Shown here piece after piece: positions 17,626 through 24,868 of a stretch of 35,901 nucleotides of DNA. Numbering within the stretch: the first letter of the stretch is position 1; the number at the start of each line of letters is the position of its first letter. The position numbers were made by a program, and so were the translations under genes. The DNA is taken from assembly GCF_023715615.1 (NCBI RefSeq), contig NZ_JAMBOM010000011.1, positions 1 through 35,901 of the forward strand, in the 5' to 3' direction. Under the pieces are notes generated by a model, which saw nothing but the letters and a program-made list of their open reading frames with translations, made no database searches and was not told the DNA's origin. This DNA comes from Sporosarcina aquimarina. Its GTDB lineage: Bacteria > Bacillota > Bacilli > Bacillales_A > Planococcaceae.

Positions 17626-18427
17626 CTTCTTCAAGCTCCTTTTTTTCAATGAAAGCATCGATTCGATCAAACGGTATCCCTTTTTGGTACATAGCTTGTT
17701 TCACCCGTTTTTTTCGGTCATATCCCTTGTACTTTATGCTAACCCGGCGCCATGCTTTTTCACCAGTAGTTTCGGTTATGGCCGTCCATTCGTCTTCATC
17801 TGGTTCAAAATCAACAGCCTGTATTGCCTCTTTTATGATTTCAAATGAGAAGCCTTTCCTCTGAAGGGCATTTTGAATACGTTGTTTCAGCTGAGCTGGG
17901 GCAATGGATGAATGTTTACGTGCCGCTTTTTCTGCTAATCTTGTGGCAGTTGCTAACTGTTCTTCCGGGTCGTATTCTTCCAATACGGCAGCCTGAATCG
18001 ACGGATCAATTCCACTTTTCTTCATTTCTTGCTTGATAGCATTCGGTCCCTTCCCAGAAGTGTTTTTTTGTGTACGAAGTAGTGCTTCAGAAAATGCCTG
18101 ATCATCGAGAAAGCCTAATCGTTTCAGCTTAAGAATAGCTTCTCTAATAACGGCATCTCCAAACTCTGCTTGCAATAACTTTTGTTTCACTTCGGATTCA
18201 CTTCTCATACGAAAGCCAAGGAAATGTAGTGCTCGATTAAAAGCACGCTGAATTTCTTCTTCATAGACGAGATTTTCTTTTTCCCAGTTATCGAGTTGCA
18301 TCCCTTTGGTTAACCCGAACTTGACGAGATTCGATTCATGCACACTAAACTCATAGACTTCATCCAAAAAAATATTGTAGCGTTCTTTGTCCCGTTTTTG
18401 TTGTGTGATTTTTGTGATTACTGGCAC
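17615..18427 (-). CDS. recX: Regulatory protein RecX
   Basis: 270-aa modulator of RecA recombinase filaments. The three-helix repeat architecture is visible: FNRALHFLGFRMRSESEVKQ, RLGFLDDQAFSEALLR, and C-terminal KKRVKQAMYQKGIPFDRID. The GTG at 18427 (MPVITKITQQKRDKERYNI) is preferred over GTG 18436 because AGGGGGTG is then 6 nt upstream and RecX homologues begin this way. A promoter-like CTGACC-17-TATACT lies at 18479-18451. It forms an operon with yfhH. Confidence 0.92.
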   Translation of the reverse strand: MPVITKITQQKRDKERYNIFLDEVYEFSVHESNLVKFGLTKGMQLDNWEKENLVYEEEIQRAFNRALHFLGFRMRSESEVKQKLLQAEFGDAVIREAILKLKRLGFLDDQAFSEALLRTQKNTSGKGPNAIKQEMKKSGIDPSIQAAVLEEYDPEEQLATATRLAEKAARKHSSIAPAQLKQRIQNALQRKGFSFEIIKEAIQAVDFEPDEDEWTAITETTGEKAWRRVSIKYKGYDRKKRVKQAMYQKGIPFDRIDAFIEKKELEEDDE

Positions 18428-18515
18428 ATCTGTCACCCCCTGCTACTATTAGTATACCTGTTCTTATTAGGTCGGTCAGCTGATTCGTTTATCATGATGG
18501 AGAGGAGTTTATTTC

Positions 18516-19415
18516 ATGAACATATTAGTTACTGGAGGGACTGGATTCATCGGTTCCAAACTTATTGACTTGCTCAAATTGGATGGCCATACTCTAACAG
18601 TCTTATCTAGAAGTGAGTCAAAAAAAGAGAATGGTGTTCACTTTGTTCAATGGCTACATAACCGTTCAAAACCTGAACAAGAACTAACACCTCCAGATGC
18701 GGTCGTAAACTTAGCAGGTGTTTCTATCAATGATGGCAGCTGGTCTGAAGAGCACCAAAAGAAAATCTATGAGAGCCGGATGGAAGCAACAGATGAACTT
18801 CTTCGCATACTAGAAACGCTAAACGAGAAACCGACTGTTTTTGTAAACGCCAGTGCTGTCGGAATTTATCCTACTTCTGAGACTCATGTGTACACGGAAA
18901 ACTCACCAGAAATCGCTCATGATTTCCTCGGAAAAACCGTGTATGATTGGGAACAAAAAGCCTCTAGGATGAAACAATACGGAACACGAGTCGTCTATAC
19001 TCGATTCGGTACTGTATTTGGTAAAGGTGGCGGTGCCCTGCCACTCATTGCACTTCCATACAAATTGTTTGCAGGCGGCACCATCGGATCTGGGCATCAG
19101 TGGATATCATGGGTTCATGTTGATGATGTAGCGAGGGCAATTTACTATGCAATTACGGCGCCTTCTCTAGAAGGTCCTGTCAACGTAACGGCACCTGCCC
19201 CAGTACGAATGGCCGATTTAGGAAAAGCAATCGGTGCTGTTATGCATCGTCCTCATTGGCTACCAGTTCCGAGTATCGCTATGAAACTCGCACTAGGTAA
19301 AAAAAGCAAATTAGTATTGGAAGGACAACATGTGTTACCTGAAAAACTTATTGAAAGCGAGTTTACTTTCAAGTATCCTGCAATTCGTCCTGCACTTGAA
19401 AACATTCTTATATAG
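18516..19415 (+). CDS. yfhF: TIGR01777-type NAD(P)-binding epimerase-like protein (YfhF)
   Basis: 299-aa short-chain dehydrogenase/epimerase-fold protein. The nucleotide-binding motif GGTGFIG (7-13) is at the N-terminus. The segment WISWVHVDDVARAI and the C-terminal DUF1731-like part (residues 250-299) are typical of the YfhF/SulA-like family. The substrate is unknown. The start follows GGAGAGGAG. It is divergent from recX, the same order as in B. subtilis. Confidence 0.9.
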   Translation: MNILVTGGTGFIGSKLIDLLKLDGHTLTVLSRSESKKENGVHFVQWLHNRSKPEQELTPPDAVVNLAGVSINDGSWSEEHQKKIYESRMEATDELLRILETLNEKPTVFVNASAVGIYPTSETHVYTENSPEIAHDFLGKTVYDWEQKASRMKQYGTRVVYTRFGTVFGKGGGALPLIALPYKLFAGGTIGSGHQWISWVHVDDVARAIYYAITAPSLEGPVNVTAPAPVRMADLGKAIGAVMHRPHWLPVPSIAMKLALGKKSKLVLEGQHVLPEKLIESEFTFKYPAIRPALENILI

Positions 19416-19419
19416 ACAA

Positions 19420-19449
19420 TGTATAGAACCCTCTCTTCGACACACGCTA
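19420..19449 (+). promoter_or_regulatory. Sigma-G-like promoter of pdaA
   Basis: TGTATA (19420-19425), a full match to TGnATA, then a 17-nt spacer and CACGCTA (19443-19449; consensus CATACTA, 5/7). It is placed 22 bp before the chosen ATG of a gene known in B. subtilis to be expressed in the forespore. Confidence 0.6.
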
Positions 19450-19471
19450 TGAAAAAAGGAGTGTGCTCGAA

Positions 19472-20278
19472 ATGATGGAACAACATGGACCTGGTATCTT
19501 AATGGCAGCATTTGTAATTGTTGTCGGTCTCGCTTTCAACCCGTTTGCAGCGCATGCAGATGAATTTCACTGGGGGTTTAAGAAAGCAATGAATGGGGAA
19601 CCTCCAAATGCTGGCTCAGCGCTTGAGTCGATGTTAAATGAATATGGCGCAATATATAAAGGTAAACCCGATGAAAAGGTTGTTTATTTAACATTTGATA
19701 ATGGTTATGAAAATGGCGAAACGGAAAGCATTTTGGATACACTAGAAAAAGAAAAAGCACCGGCTACTTTTTTTCTAACCGGCCATTATTTGAAAAGCGC
19801 CGCACCACTCGTAAAACGAATGGTCAAAGATGGGCATGGAATTGGAAACCATTCCTATGATCATCCTAATATGGCGAAACTAAGTCCAGAAAAGATGGAA
19901 GACGAGTGGAAGCGATTTGACAAATTGCTTGAAGAGACGACTGGTGTTAAACGGACGGTATACGCAAGACCGCCAGAAGGTATTTTTAATGAACAAGTGC
20001 TTTCCGTCGGTAACGCACTTGGCTATCGTCATATTTTTTGGTCAGTCGCCTTTATCGACTGGTATGCAGATAAGCCAAAAGGTCGCGATTTCGCCTACAA
20101 CGAACTGATAAATCAGCTCCATCCAGGTGCTGTGATCCTCATGCACACCGTTTCTTCTGATAACTCACAAGCACTGCCAGACTTTATAAGAGATGCTAAG
20201 AAACAAGGTTATACGTTTGGATCACTGGACGACCTTGTCATGGAGTATGAAGATATTCAATTAGGAAGCGTTCGATGA
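19472..20278 (+). CDS. pdaA: Muramic delta-lactam synthesis deacetylase PdaA
   Basis: 268-aa secreted polysaccharide deacetylase. It removes acetyl from N-acetylmuramic acid after side-chain cleavage, a step in making the muramic delta-lactam of spore cortex needed for germination. A signal peptide ends at A-H-A before DEFHWGF. The NodB domain shows TFDNGYENG (Asp76), with Asn where most relatives have a second Asp, as in B. subtilis PdaA. It also shows GNHSYDH (His127, His131) and ARPPEG. The ATG at 19472 is 10 nt after AAAGGAG; the GTG at 19463 would be too close. Confidence 0.93.
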   Translation: MMEQHGPGILMAAFVIVVGLAFNPFAAHADEFHWGFKKAMNGEPPNAGSALESMLNEYGAIYKGKPDEKVVYLTFDNGYENGETESILDTLEKEKAPATFFLTGHYLKSAAPLVKRMVKDGHGIGNHSYDHPNMAKLSPEKMEDEWKRFDKLLEETTGVKRTVYARPPEGIFNEQVLSVGNALGYRHIFWSVAFIDWYADKPKGRDFAYNELINQLHPGAVILMHTVSSDNSQALPDFIRDAKKQGYTFGSLDDLVMEYEDIQLGSVR

Positions 20279-20291
20279 GCGCTTCTATATA

Positions 20292-20326
20292 AAAACAGAG
20301 ACTTTTGCTTAAGTCTCTGTTTTTTG
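20292..20326. terminator. Terminator after pdaA, possibly bidirectional
   Basis: ACAGAGACTT (20295-20304) pairs with AAGTCTCTGT (20311-20320), followed by TTTTTG on plus. An AAAAA run before the stem gives a T tract on minus, so it can also end the convergent MFS transcript. Confidence 0.9.
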
Positions 20327-20356
20327 TTTTTTTGTACCCCTGACTACGTTACAAGA

Positions 20357-21532
20357 TCATAAACTTTCTTGCTTCACTTGCTTTTTTCCTGACAATGTTA
20401 ATAAAAACAATGTCCCCATTAACAGGCCAAATAAATACAAATAGTGATGTTGTGAAACTTCTAGCACGTAGCCTCCAAGAATAGGTCCAGTCAAACTGCC
20501 GAAGCTAAAAAATATTCCACATAATAAGTTCCCTGTTGGTAAGAGGTGTTTCGGTGTAAGATCAGACATGTACGCAACGCCGAGGGAAAAGAGCGAGCCT
20601 GAAAATATGCCGCCCACAAAAAACATAATCATTACTGCGATTGCAGACGTACTCAGCAAAGCTGCACCTATGAACGCCAACATGCCGCCCCCTAATCCAA
20701 TGAGTAAAACTGTACGGCGCCCTATTTTGTCAGACAATATGCCAAGAGGCACTTGCGAAATGATTCCTCCGAACGCAAAAGCAGGAATAATGATGGACAC
20801 CATGCTTAAAGAGAACCCATTACGCAATGCATATACTGGAAACATCGCATTTAAAGACGACTCTAAAAAACCATATGCAAAGGGTCCAAGTAGCGCAATC
20901 CAGGCAACAATCACCGTTGCTTTCACACGTTTTCCAAAATGATCTAAAGAGGCAGAACTCGCCATTACTTCCGGTAGGTCATTCTTTAAAGTAAAAACCA
21001 GTCCCCAAGCACATAAGGTCAATAGTGCAGAAACAATAAAGGGTAAGCCTTCATAAATCGAAACAAGTGGCACAAACATTGGTCCAATAGCAAATCCAAC
21101 ACCTACTGACAATCCATAAATAGAAATACTTCTTCCAAGTCGTTCTGGTGGAACTGAACTCGTCACCCATGTTTGAGTTGCAAAGTGTAACGCATGGTCG
21201 CCTATTCCTATAAATAAACGGAGGACAAACCAAAAGATTACACTTTTCCATAGTGGGAAAGAAAGCAAGGAAATGATTACAATTAAACCGCCTGTAATAA
21301 TAACAGGCTTGTACCCGAATTTCCGCAGTGGCGCCTCCATAAACGGGGAAACCAAAAGTGTTCCTATGTATAGACCTGTCGCATTTAACCCATTTAAAGT
21401 TCCTGAAATACCGTCTTGTTCAAAAATTGCAGATATTAGCGGGAGCAGCATCCCTTGGGAAAAACCAGAAATAGAAACGATAATGACGAGCACCCAAAAA
21501 CGGTGCTGTGGCCGGTTTCTTGTGATTGCCAT
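20357..21532 (-). CDS. MFS transporter, YfkF-like
   Basis: 391-aa protein with about 12 hydrophobic segments. It carries the MFS loop motif between helices 8 and 9 (GILSDKIGRRTVLL, from about residue 260) and an early motif GYKPVIITGG. A Gly-rich fifth helix (LSVGVGFAIGPMF) suggests a drug or metabolite efflux family. The opening and its location beside pdaA suggest YfkF of B. subtilis. The substrate is unknown. The start follows AAGGGGTG with 8-nt spacing. Confidence 0.85.
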   Translation of the reverse strand: MAITRNRPQHRFWVLVIIVSISGFSQGMLLPLISAIFEQDGISGTLNGLNATGLYIGTLLVSPFMEAPLRKFGYKPVIITGGLIVIISLLSFPLWKSVIFWFVLRLFIGIGDHALHFATQTWVTSSVPPERLGRSISIYGLSVGVGFAIGPMFVPLVSIYEGLPFIVSALLTLCAWGLVFTLKNDLPEVMASSASLDHFGKRVKATVIVAWIALLGPFAYGFLESSLNAMFPVYALRNGFSLSMVSIIIPAFAFGGIISQVPLGILSDKIGRRTVLLIGLGGGMLAFIGAALLSTSAIAVMIMFFVGGIFSGSLFSLGVAYMSDLTPKHLLPTGNLLCGIFFSFGSLTGPILGGYVLEVSQHHYLYLFGLLMGTLFLLTLSGKKQVKQESL

Positions 21533-21596
21533 TCGTTAAACACCCCTTATTCAGCAAAAACCTATATAATGATAGCATATAAAGGAGGGAATATTA

Positions 21597-21983
21597 ATGA
21601 AATTCCAAATGACAGATCACGGTTTCGAAACTGAAACAGAATTCGGTAAGCTTGAAATCTCTTCAAATGAAGAAAAAGGATTTCGTCCCTATCAGTTAAT
21701 GATTTCTTCTATCGCTGCGTGTACGGGTGGAGTAATGCGCAAAATCTTGGAGAAGAAAAGGATGCCCGCTGAATCGATTGACATCGAAGTGTTAGAAGTA
21801 ATTCGATCACAGGATGATGCCAGTCGCCTTGAAAAAATCCATTTTCATATTAAAGTGAAAGCTACTGGTCTGACTGATGAGAAGATGCCAAAAGTTCTCG
21901 AGTTGACAGATAAGAATTGTTCGATGTATCAATCAGTTGCGAATTGCATTGATGTAAGAAAAACGTACGAACTGTTGAAATGA
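21597..21983 (+). CDS. OsmC-like family protein
   Basis: 128-aa OsmC/Ohr-fold protein. The two reactive-cysteine positions are Cys42 (SIAACTGG) and Cys108 (DKNCSMYQSV), where the family has a thiol pair used to reduce hydroperoxides. It belongs to the short OsmC branch rather than to classical Ohr, so peroxidase activity is only inferred. The start follows AAAGGAGGG. A TATATAAT element lies at 21563-21570. A 9-bp stem (CTGTTGAAA/TTTCAACAG) overlaps the stop codon. Confidence 0.88.
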   Translation: MKFQMTDHGFETETEFGKLEISSNEEKGFRPYQLMISSIAACTGGVMRKILEKKRMPAESIDIEVLEVIRSQDDASRLEKIHFHIKVKATGLTDEKMPKVLELTDKNCSMYQSVANCIDVRKTYELLK

Positions 21984-21999
21984 ACCTTTCAACAGAAAA

Positions 22000-22033
22000 A
22001 GACCCGGCCTCGTGTTATCCAATGAGAGCCGGG
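22000..22033 (-). terminator. Terminator of the candidate small RNA
   Basis: GCCCGGC (minus, about 22034-22028) pairs with GCCGGGT (22008-22002), extended by CTC/GAG with one bulge. The minus-strand T tract is TCTTTTTC. The plus strand lacks a good T tract, which argues that the hairpin serves the minus strand rather than the osmC gene. Confidence 0.7.
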
Positions 22034-22161
22034 CTTTATGTTGTCATTAAATTGTTCATAGATTGACTGCGAATTCGCCAATAGAATTTCCTTTTCCTGA
22101 CGTCTTCGAATCCCCTCCTTCTGGTATCAGAACTCGTTCAGCTACCCTCCTTTTTTTGATT
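22000..22161 (-). ncRNA. Candidate small RNA of about 160 nt
   Basis: The intergenic region 21984-22279 holds a complete minus-strand transcription unit with no believable protein. The promoter TTCACA-17-TATGAT (22196-22168) puts the start near 22161. A GC-rich hairpin with TCTTTTTC ends it near 22000. Four AGGA motifs occur in about 65 nt (GGA at about 22150, 22118, 22097 and 22091), two of them as GGAGGG. No ATG, GTG or TTG is suitably spaced after these Shine-Dalgarno-like motifs. Function is unknown; a riboregulator or protein-binding RNA is possible. Confidence 0.5.
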
Positions 22162-22167
22162 ACAAGT

Positions 22168-22196
22168 ATCATAACACATTAACGATTAATTGTGAA
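22168..22196 (-). promoter_or_regulatory. Promoter of the candidate small RNA
   Basis: Minus strand TTCACA (22196-22191), 17-nt spacer, TATGAT (22173-22168). It is near consensus, in A/T-rich surroundings. Confidence 0.6.
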
Positions 22197-22225
22197 TAGT
22201 TTAAATTAATTTTCTTTTCAACTAA

Positions 22226-22254
22226 TTGTACTGACCACCTATTTCCGTTAAAAT
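22226..22254 (+). promoter_or_regulatory. Promoter of the SE1561-family gene
   Basis: TTGTAC (22226-22231), 17-nt spacer, TAAAAT (22249-22254), 25 bp before the start codon. It is divergent from the small RNA promoter. Confidence 0.6.
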
Positions 22255-22279
22255 AGGTGTACAGAAAGAGGTGTCCCTT

Positions 22280-22444
22280 ATGCAAAACTCATCATCTAAC
22301 CAAGTTGATGATTTAAAAGTTCGACTCAATCAGTTTTTGGAAACGCTCGATACAATTGAGCCTGAAACAGCCGACCTTGAAGAAATCGATCGTCTCATTA
22401 GTCTCGTTGACGATTTAGAAGTCCGTATGGGCAAGATGAAATAA
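22280..22444 (+). CDS. Small SE1561-family protein
   Basis: 54-aa acidic helical protein (MQNSSSNQVDDLKVRLNQF, then LEEIDRLISLVDDLEVRM). It has its own promoter, a GAAAGAGGTG ribosome binding site 7 nt before the ATG, and a terminator. It resembles the SE1561 family of small Firmicutes proteins, whose function is unknown. The heptad-like pattern of Leu/Ile suggests a coiled coil. Confidence 0.82.
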   Translation: MQNSSSNQVDDLKVRLNQFLETLDTIEPETADLEEIDRLISLVDDLEVRMGKMK

Positions 22445-22472
22445 CAGGTTCGTATCGATAACTAGTTCTGTC

Positions 22473-22501
22473 GCAGAGGTTTTCATTGCCTCTGCTTTTT
22501 T
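22473..22501 (+). terminator. Terminator of the SE1561-family gene
   Basis: GCAGAGG (22473-22479) pairs with CCTCTGC (22489-22495), followed by TTTTTT. Confidence 0.92.
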
Positions 22502-22563
22502 GTTATCAAAAAACTCAGGAGTTCCTCAAATTGAAACATACTGTAACACTTTTTTCTCAATTA

Positions 22564-22572
22564 TGTTATACT
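22564..22572 (+). promoter_or_regulatory. Extended -10 promoter of pfeT
   Basis: TGTTATACT is an extended -10 (TGnTATACT, 22564-22572) with only a weak -35. The transcription start would fall near 22579, inside the Per box. Confidence 0.6.
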
Positions 22573-22577
22573 ACTAT

Positions 22578-22592
22578 TAATAGTAATTATAA
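22578..22592. promoter_or_regulatory. Per box-like operator upstream of pfeT
   Basis: TAATAGTAATTATAA matches TTATAATnATTATAA at 12 of 14 fixed positions, and the right half-site is perfect. It overlaps the inferred transcription start, the same geometry as the perfect Per box at perR in this window. Confidence 0.7.
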
Positions 22593-22614
22593 AATAGTAA
22601 CAGATATTATTTAG

Positions 22615-22640
22615 GTCGGATTTCCCTTAGGGAATCCGAC
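22615..22640 (+). other. Leader hairpin of pfeT mRNA
   Basis: GTCGGATTTCCC (22615-22626) pairs with GGGAATCCGAC (22630-22640) with one bulge, followed by the pyrimidine-rich TTTCTGACTTTTAT. It lies about 35 nt into the 5' untranslated region and about 58 nt before the ATG. It is terminator-like with a broken T tract, and could be an attenuator or an mRNA stabiliser. Confidence 0.55.
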
Positions 22641-22663
22641 TTTCTGACTTTTATAAGGTAAAT

Positions 22664-22682
22664 GAAAGTGAAATTCATTCTC
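22664..22682. promoter_or_regulatory. Fur box-like sequence before pfeT
   Basis: GAAAGTGAAATTCATTCTC matches the classical 19-bp Fur box (GATAATGATAATCATTATC) at 14 of 19 positions. It lies in the leader just upstream of the ribosome binding site. In an A/T-rich leader this could be chance. Confidence 0.35.
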
Positions 22683-22698
22683 AATTAGGAGGGCTAAT

Positions 22699-24603
22699 AT
22701 GACAACGCATGCAAATACTGAGCTTCAAAAGTCAGTGGATTGGAAAGAACATATTGAACTTGGATTGGCTATTCTCTCTGGAGTACTCATTTTAGCAGCT
22801 TGGTTAAGCGGGAAAAATGGAGCTGAACTTTTTTCCATCGGACTGTATATAACTGCTTTTTTGATCGGCGGTTATGCCAAAGCAAAAGAAGGAATCGAAG
22901 AAACCATAAAAAACAAAGAACTCAATGTAGAAATGCTAATGGTACTCGCAGCGATTGGTTCTTCAATCATTGGATATTGGGCTGAAGGCGCTATTCTAAT
23001 ATTCATTTTTGCGTTGAGTGGCGCGCTTGAAACGTATACGTTAAATAAAAGCCATAAAGAAATTTCTTCACTCATGGAATTACAGCCTGAAGAAGCTTGG
23101 CTTATCCAAGAAGATGGTACTGAGGTGAGTGTGCCAACGTCTTCCCTCACTGTTGGTGCTAGATTACTCGTTAAGCCGGGTGAACGAATTCCTGTAGATG
23201 GGGTTGTGCAAAAAGGTAGCACATCTGTCGACATGTCAGCTATCAATGGTGAATCAGTTCCTGCTGATCAGCGTCTCGGCGATGAATTATTTGCAGGTAC
23301 AGTAAATATTAGTGGCGTTATCGAAATGGAAATGACAAAACCAAGTAGTGAATCATTGTTCCAAAAGATTATTACCATGGTGCAAAATGCGCAAAGTGAA
23401 AAATCCCCTTCCCAGCAATTCATCGAACGTTTCGAAGGGAGCTATGTCAAAGTTGTCCTGGTAACGGTGACACTGATGCTGTTCTTGCCTCACTTCATAT
23501 TTGGTTGGGATTGGACAACAACGTTCTATCGGGCTATCGTGCTTCTCGTTGTCGCCTCTCCTTGTGCGTTAGTAGCTTCAATCATGCCTGCTACACTCGC
23601 AGCTGTATCTAATGGTGCAAAACGTGGTGTCTTGTTTAAAGGTGGTGTTCACCTCGAACATTTAAGCTCATTGCGAGCAATAGTGTTTGATAAAACAGGG
23701 ACGTTAACAACGGGTAAACCCGTTGTGACAGATTTCATCGTACGCGAAGGGACTTCAGTTAAAAACGCATTGTCGCTATTGGCAGGTATAGAATCTCGTT
23801 CGAACCATCCGTTAGCGATCGCTGTTACCGCCTACGCACGCACTCAAGAAGTCTCCATGCGGCGCGATTTTGACATCGAAGAAGTTCCGGGGAACGGCTT
23901 GCGCGCGTTTGCACCTGAAGGAGAAGTAATTGTTGGAAGCTCACGTTTTGTTGGGGTGGATGAAGCAAAAGCTTTTCATAATGGATCCGCTTTTGAGCTT
24001 GCAGATGAAGGTAAAACTGTTCTATTCATTAAAGACCAGGAAGGCATTCTAGCAGCTGCCGCGCTGCAAGACGTTCTGCGTCCAGAGGCGATAGAAACGA
24101 TTCAAGAACTCAAAAAGGCTGGATTGAAAACGATTATGCTGACTGGAGATAACGAAAAAACCGCAAAAGCCATTGCTTCACAAGCTGGTATCGATTCGTA
24201 TTCAGCAGAATGTCTACCAGATATGAAAGTTAAGAAGGTTAAAGAGTTGATGAAACAATATGGCGCAGTCGGAATGGTCGGAGATGGCATTAATGACGCT
24301 CCGGCACTTGCTACAGCAACAAGTGGTATTTCGATGGGAGAAGGAACAGACGTCGCATTAGAAACAGCAGATGTCGTCCTTATGATGAATGACTTGACAA
24401 AACTCCCCTACACCATCAAACTTTCGAGAAAAATGCAGCGTATAGTAAAGCAAAATGTTTTCTTCTCGATTCTCGTCATCGCTATGCTTATTATTTCCAA
24501 CTTCATGCAAGTCGTGGATTTACCACTTGGTGTGATTGGTCATGAAGGAAGCACGATTCTTGTCATTCTAAATGGATTACGAATGCTCAATTCAACAAAG
24601 TAA
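22699..24603 (+). CDS. pfeT: P1B-4-type metal-efflux ATPase, PfeT/ZosA-like
   Basis: 634-aa P-type ATPase with no N-terminal metal-binding CxxC domain. Actuator loop NGES (183-186), metal-site helix SPC (287-289), phosphorylated Asp331 in DKTGTLT, ATP-binding SNHPLA, hinge GDGINDAP, and a final helix with HEGSTILVILNGLR. SPC together with HEGS is the P1B-4 signature. The B. subtilis member PfeT (formerly ZosA) exports ferrous iron and is repressed by PerR. A Per box-like operator at this promoter supports the same role here. The start follows TAGGAGGG. Confidence 0.9.
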   Translation: MTTHANTELQKSVDWKEHIELGLAILSGVLILAAWLSGKNGAELFSIGLYITAFLIGGYAKAKEGIEETIKNKELNVEMLMVLAAIGSSIIGYWAEGAILIFIFALSGALETYTLNKSHKEISSLMELQPEEAWLIQEDGTEVSVPTSSLTVGARLLVKPGERIPVDGVVQKGSTSVDMSAINGESVPADQRLGDELFAGTVNISGVIEMEMTKPSSESLFQKIITMVQNAQSEKSPSQQFIERFEGSYVKVVLVTVTLMLFLPHFIFGWDWTTTFYRAIVLLVVASPCALVASIMPATLAAVSNGAKRGVLFKGGVHLEHLSSLRAIVFDKTGTLTTGKPVVTDFIVREGTSVKNALSLLAGIESRSNHPLAIAVTAYARTQEVSMRRDFDIEEVPGNGLRAFAPEGEVIVGSSRFVGVDEAKAFHNGSAFELADEGKTVLFIKDQEGILAAAALQDVLRPEAIETIQELKKAGLKTIMLTGDNEKTAKAIASQAGIDSYSAECLPDMKVKKVKELMKQYGAVGMVGDGINDAPALATATSGISMGEGTDVALETADVVLMMNDLTKLPYTIKLSRKMQRIVKQNVFFSILVIAMLIISNFMQVVDLPLGVIGHEGSTILVILNGLRMLNSTK

Positions 24604-24637
24604 AAGCAATGCTACGGCTTATACCGTGGCATTGCTT
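24604..24637. repeat. Left copy of inverted hairpin repeat
   Basis: AAGCAATGCTACGG...CCGTGGCATTGCTT forms a hairpin starting one base after the pfeT stop. With the following CAGACTGTAGACAAA it is repeated in inverted orientation at 25490-25541, about 44 bp with few mismatches. On minus it is followed by TTTTAC. Confidence 0.8.
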
Positions 24638-24639
24638 CA

Positions 24640-24691
24640 GACTGTAGACAAACTCTATAAATCACTGGGTTTGCCTATAGTCTTTTTCTTT
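24640..24691 (+). terminator. Terminator of pfeT
   Basis: GACTGTAG-a-CAAAC (24640-24653) pairs with GTTTG-c-CTATAGTC (24669-24682), followed by TTTTTCTTTT. It lies downstream of the first hairpin. Confidence 0.8.
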
Positions 24692-24714
24692 TACAATAGG
24701 AATAACTATGAAAA

Positions 24715-24841
24715 GTTGGTTTCCGCTGCGAGGGACGCTTTCCGAGGGGCTTGCTCTCAGACGCTTCCTTCGCTTTGCTCAGTCCAGGGTCTTCGAGCTT
24801 CACTTATCCCTCCGGAGTCGCCGCTCTCCGCTACAATCAAC
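24715..24841. repeat. GC-rich Bacillales intergenic repeat, copy 1
   Basis: About 125 bp running GGTTTCCGCTGCGAGGGACG ... CGGAGTCGCCGCTCTCCGCT ... AATCAAC. It shares TTTCCG, CGCTTTCCG, GGGGCTTG, CTCAG, GGGTCTTCG, GGAGTCGCCG and AATCAAC blocks in order with the reverse complement of 25296-25419. Such repeats are scattered through Bacillaceae and Planococcaceae genomes; I know of no assigned function. It is more GC-rich than its surroundings. Confidence 0.75.
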
Positions 24842-24868
24842 AATATCTCCCAACTATCAAATGAGGTG

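Noticed and set aside
22000..22160. Plus-strand sRNA with CCCTCC anti-Shine-Dalgarno motifs in the same interval
   Set aside because: No plus-strand promoter with correct spacing and no good plus-strand T tract; the minus strand has both.
22579..22698. yybP-ykoY (Mn) or NiCo riboswitch before the P-type ATPase
   Set aside because: The leader of about 120 nt holds a single stem-loop and none of the conserved loop sequences I would expect.
24572..24868. Upstream part of the open frame leading into the transposase fragment
   Set aside because: It begins inside pfeT and runs through the hairpins and the GC-rich repeat. Only the part from 24869 resembles a transposase and has a nearby GAGGTG.
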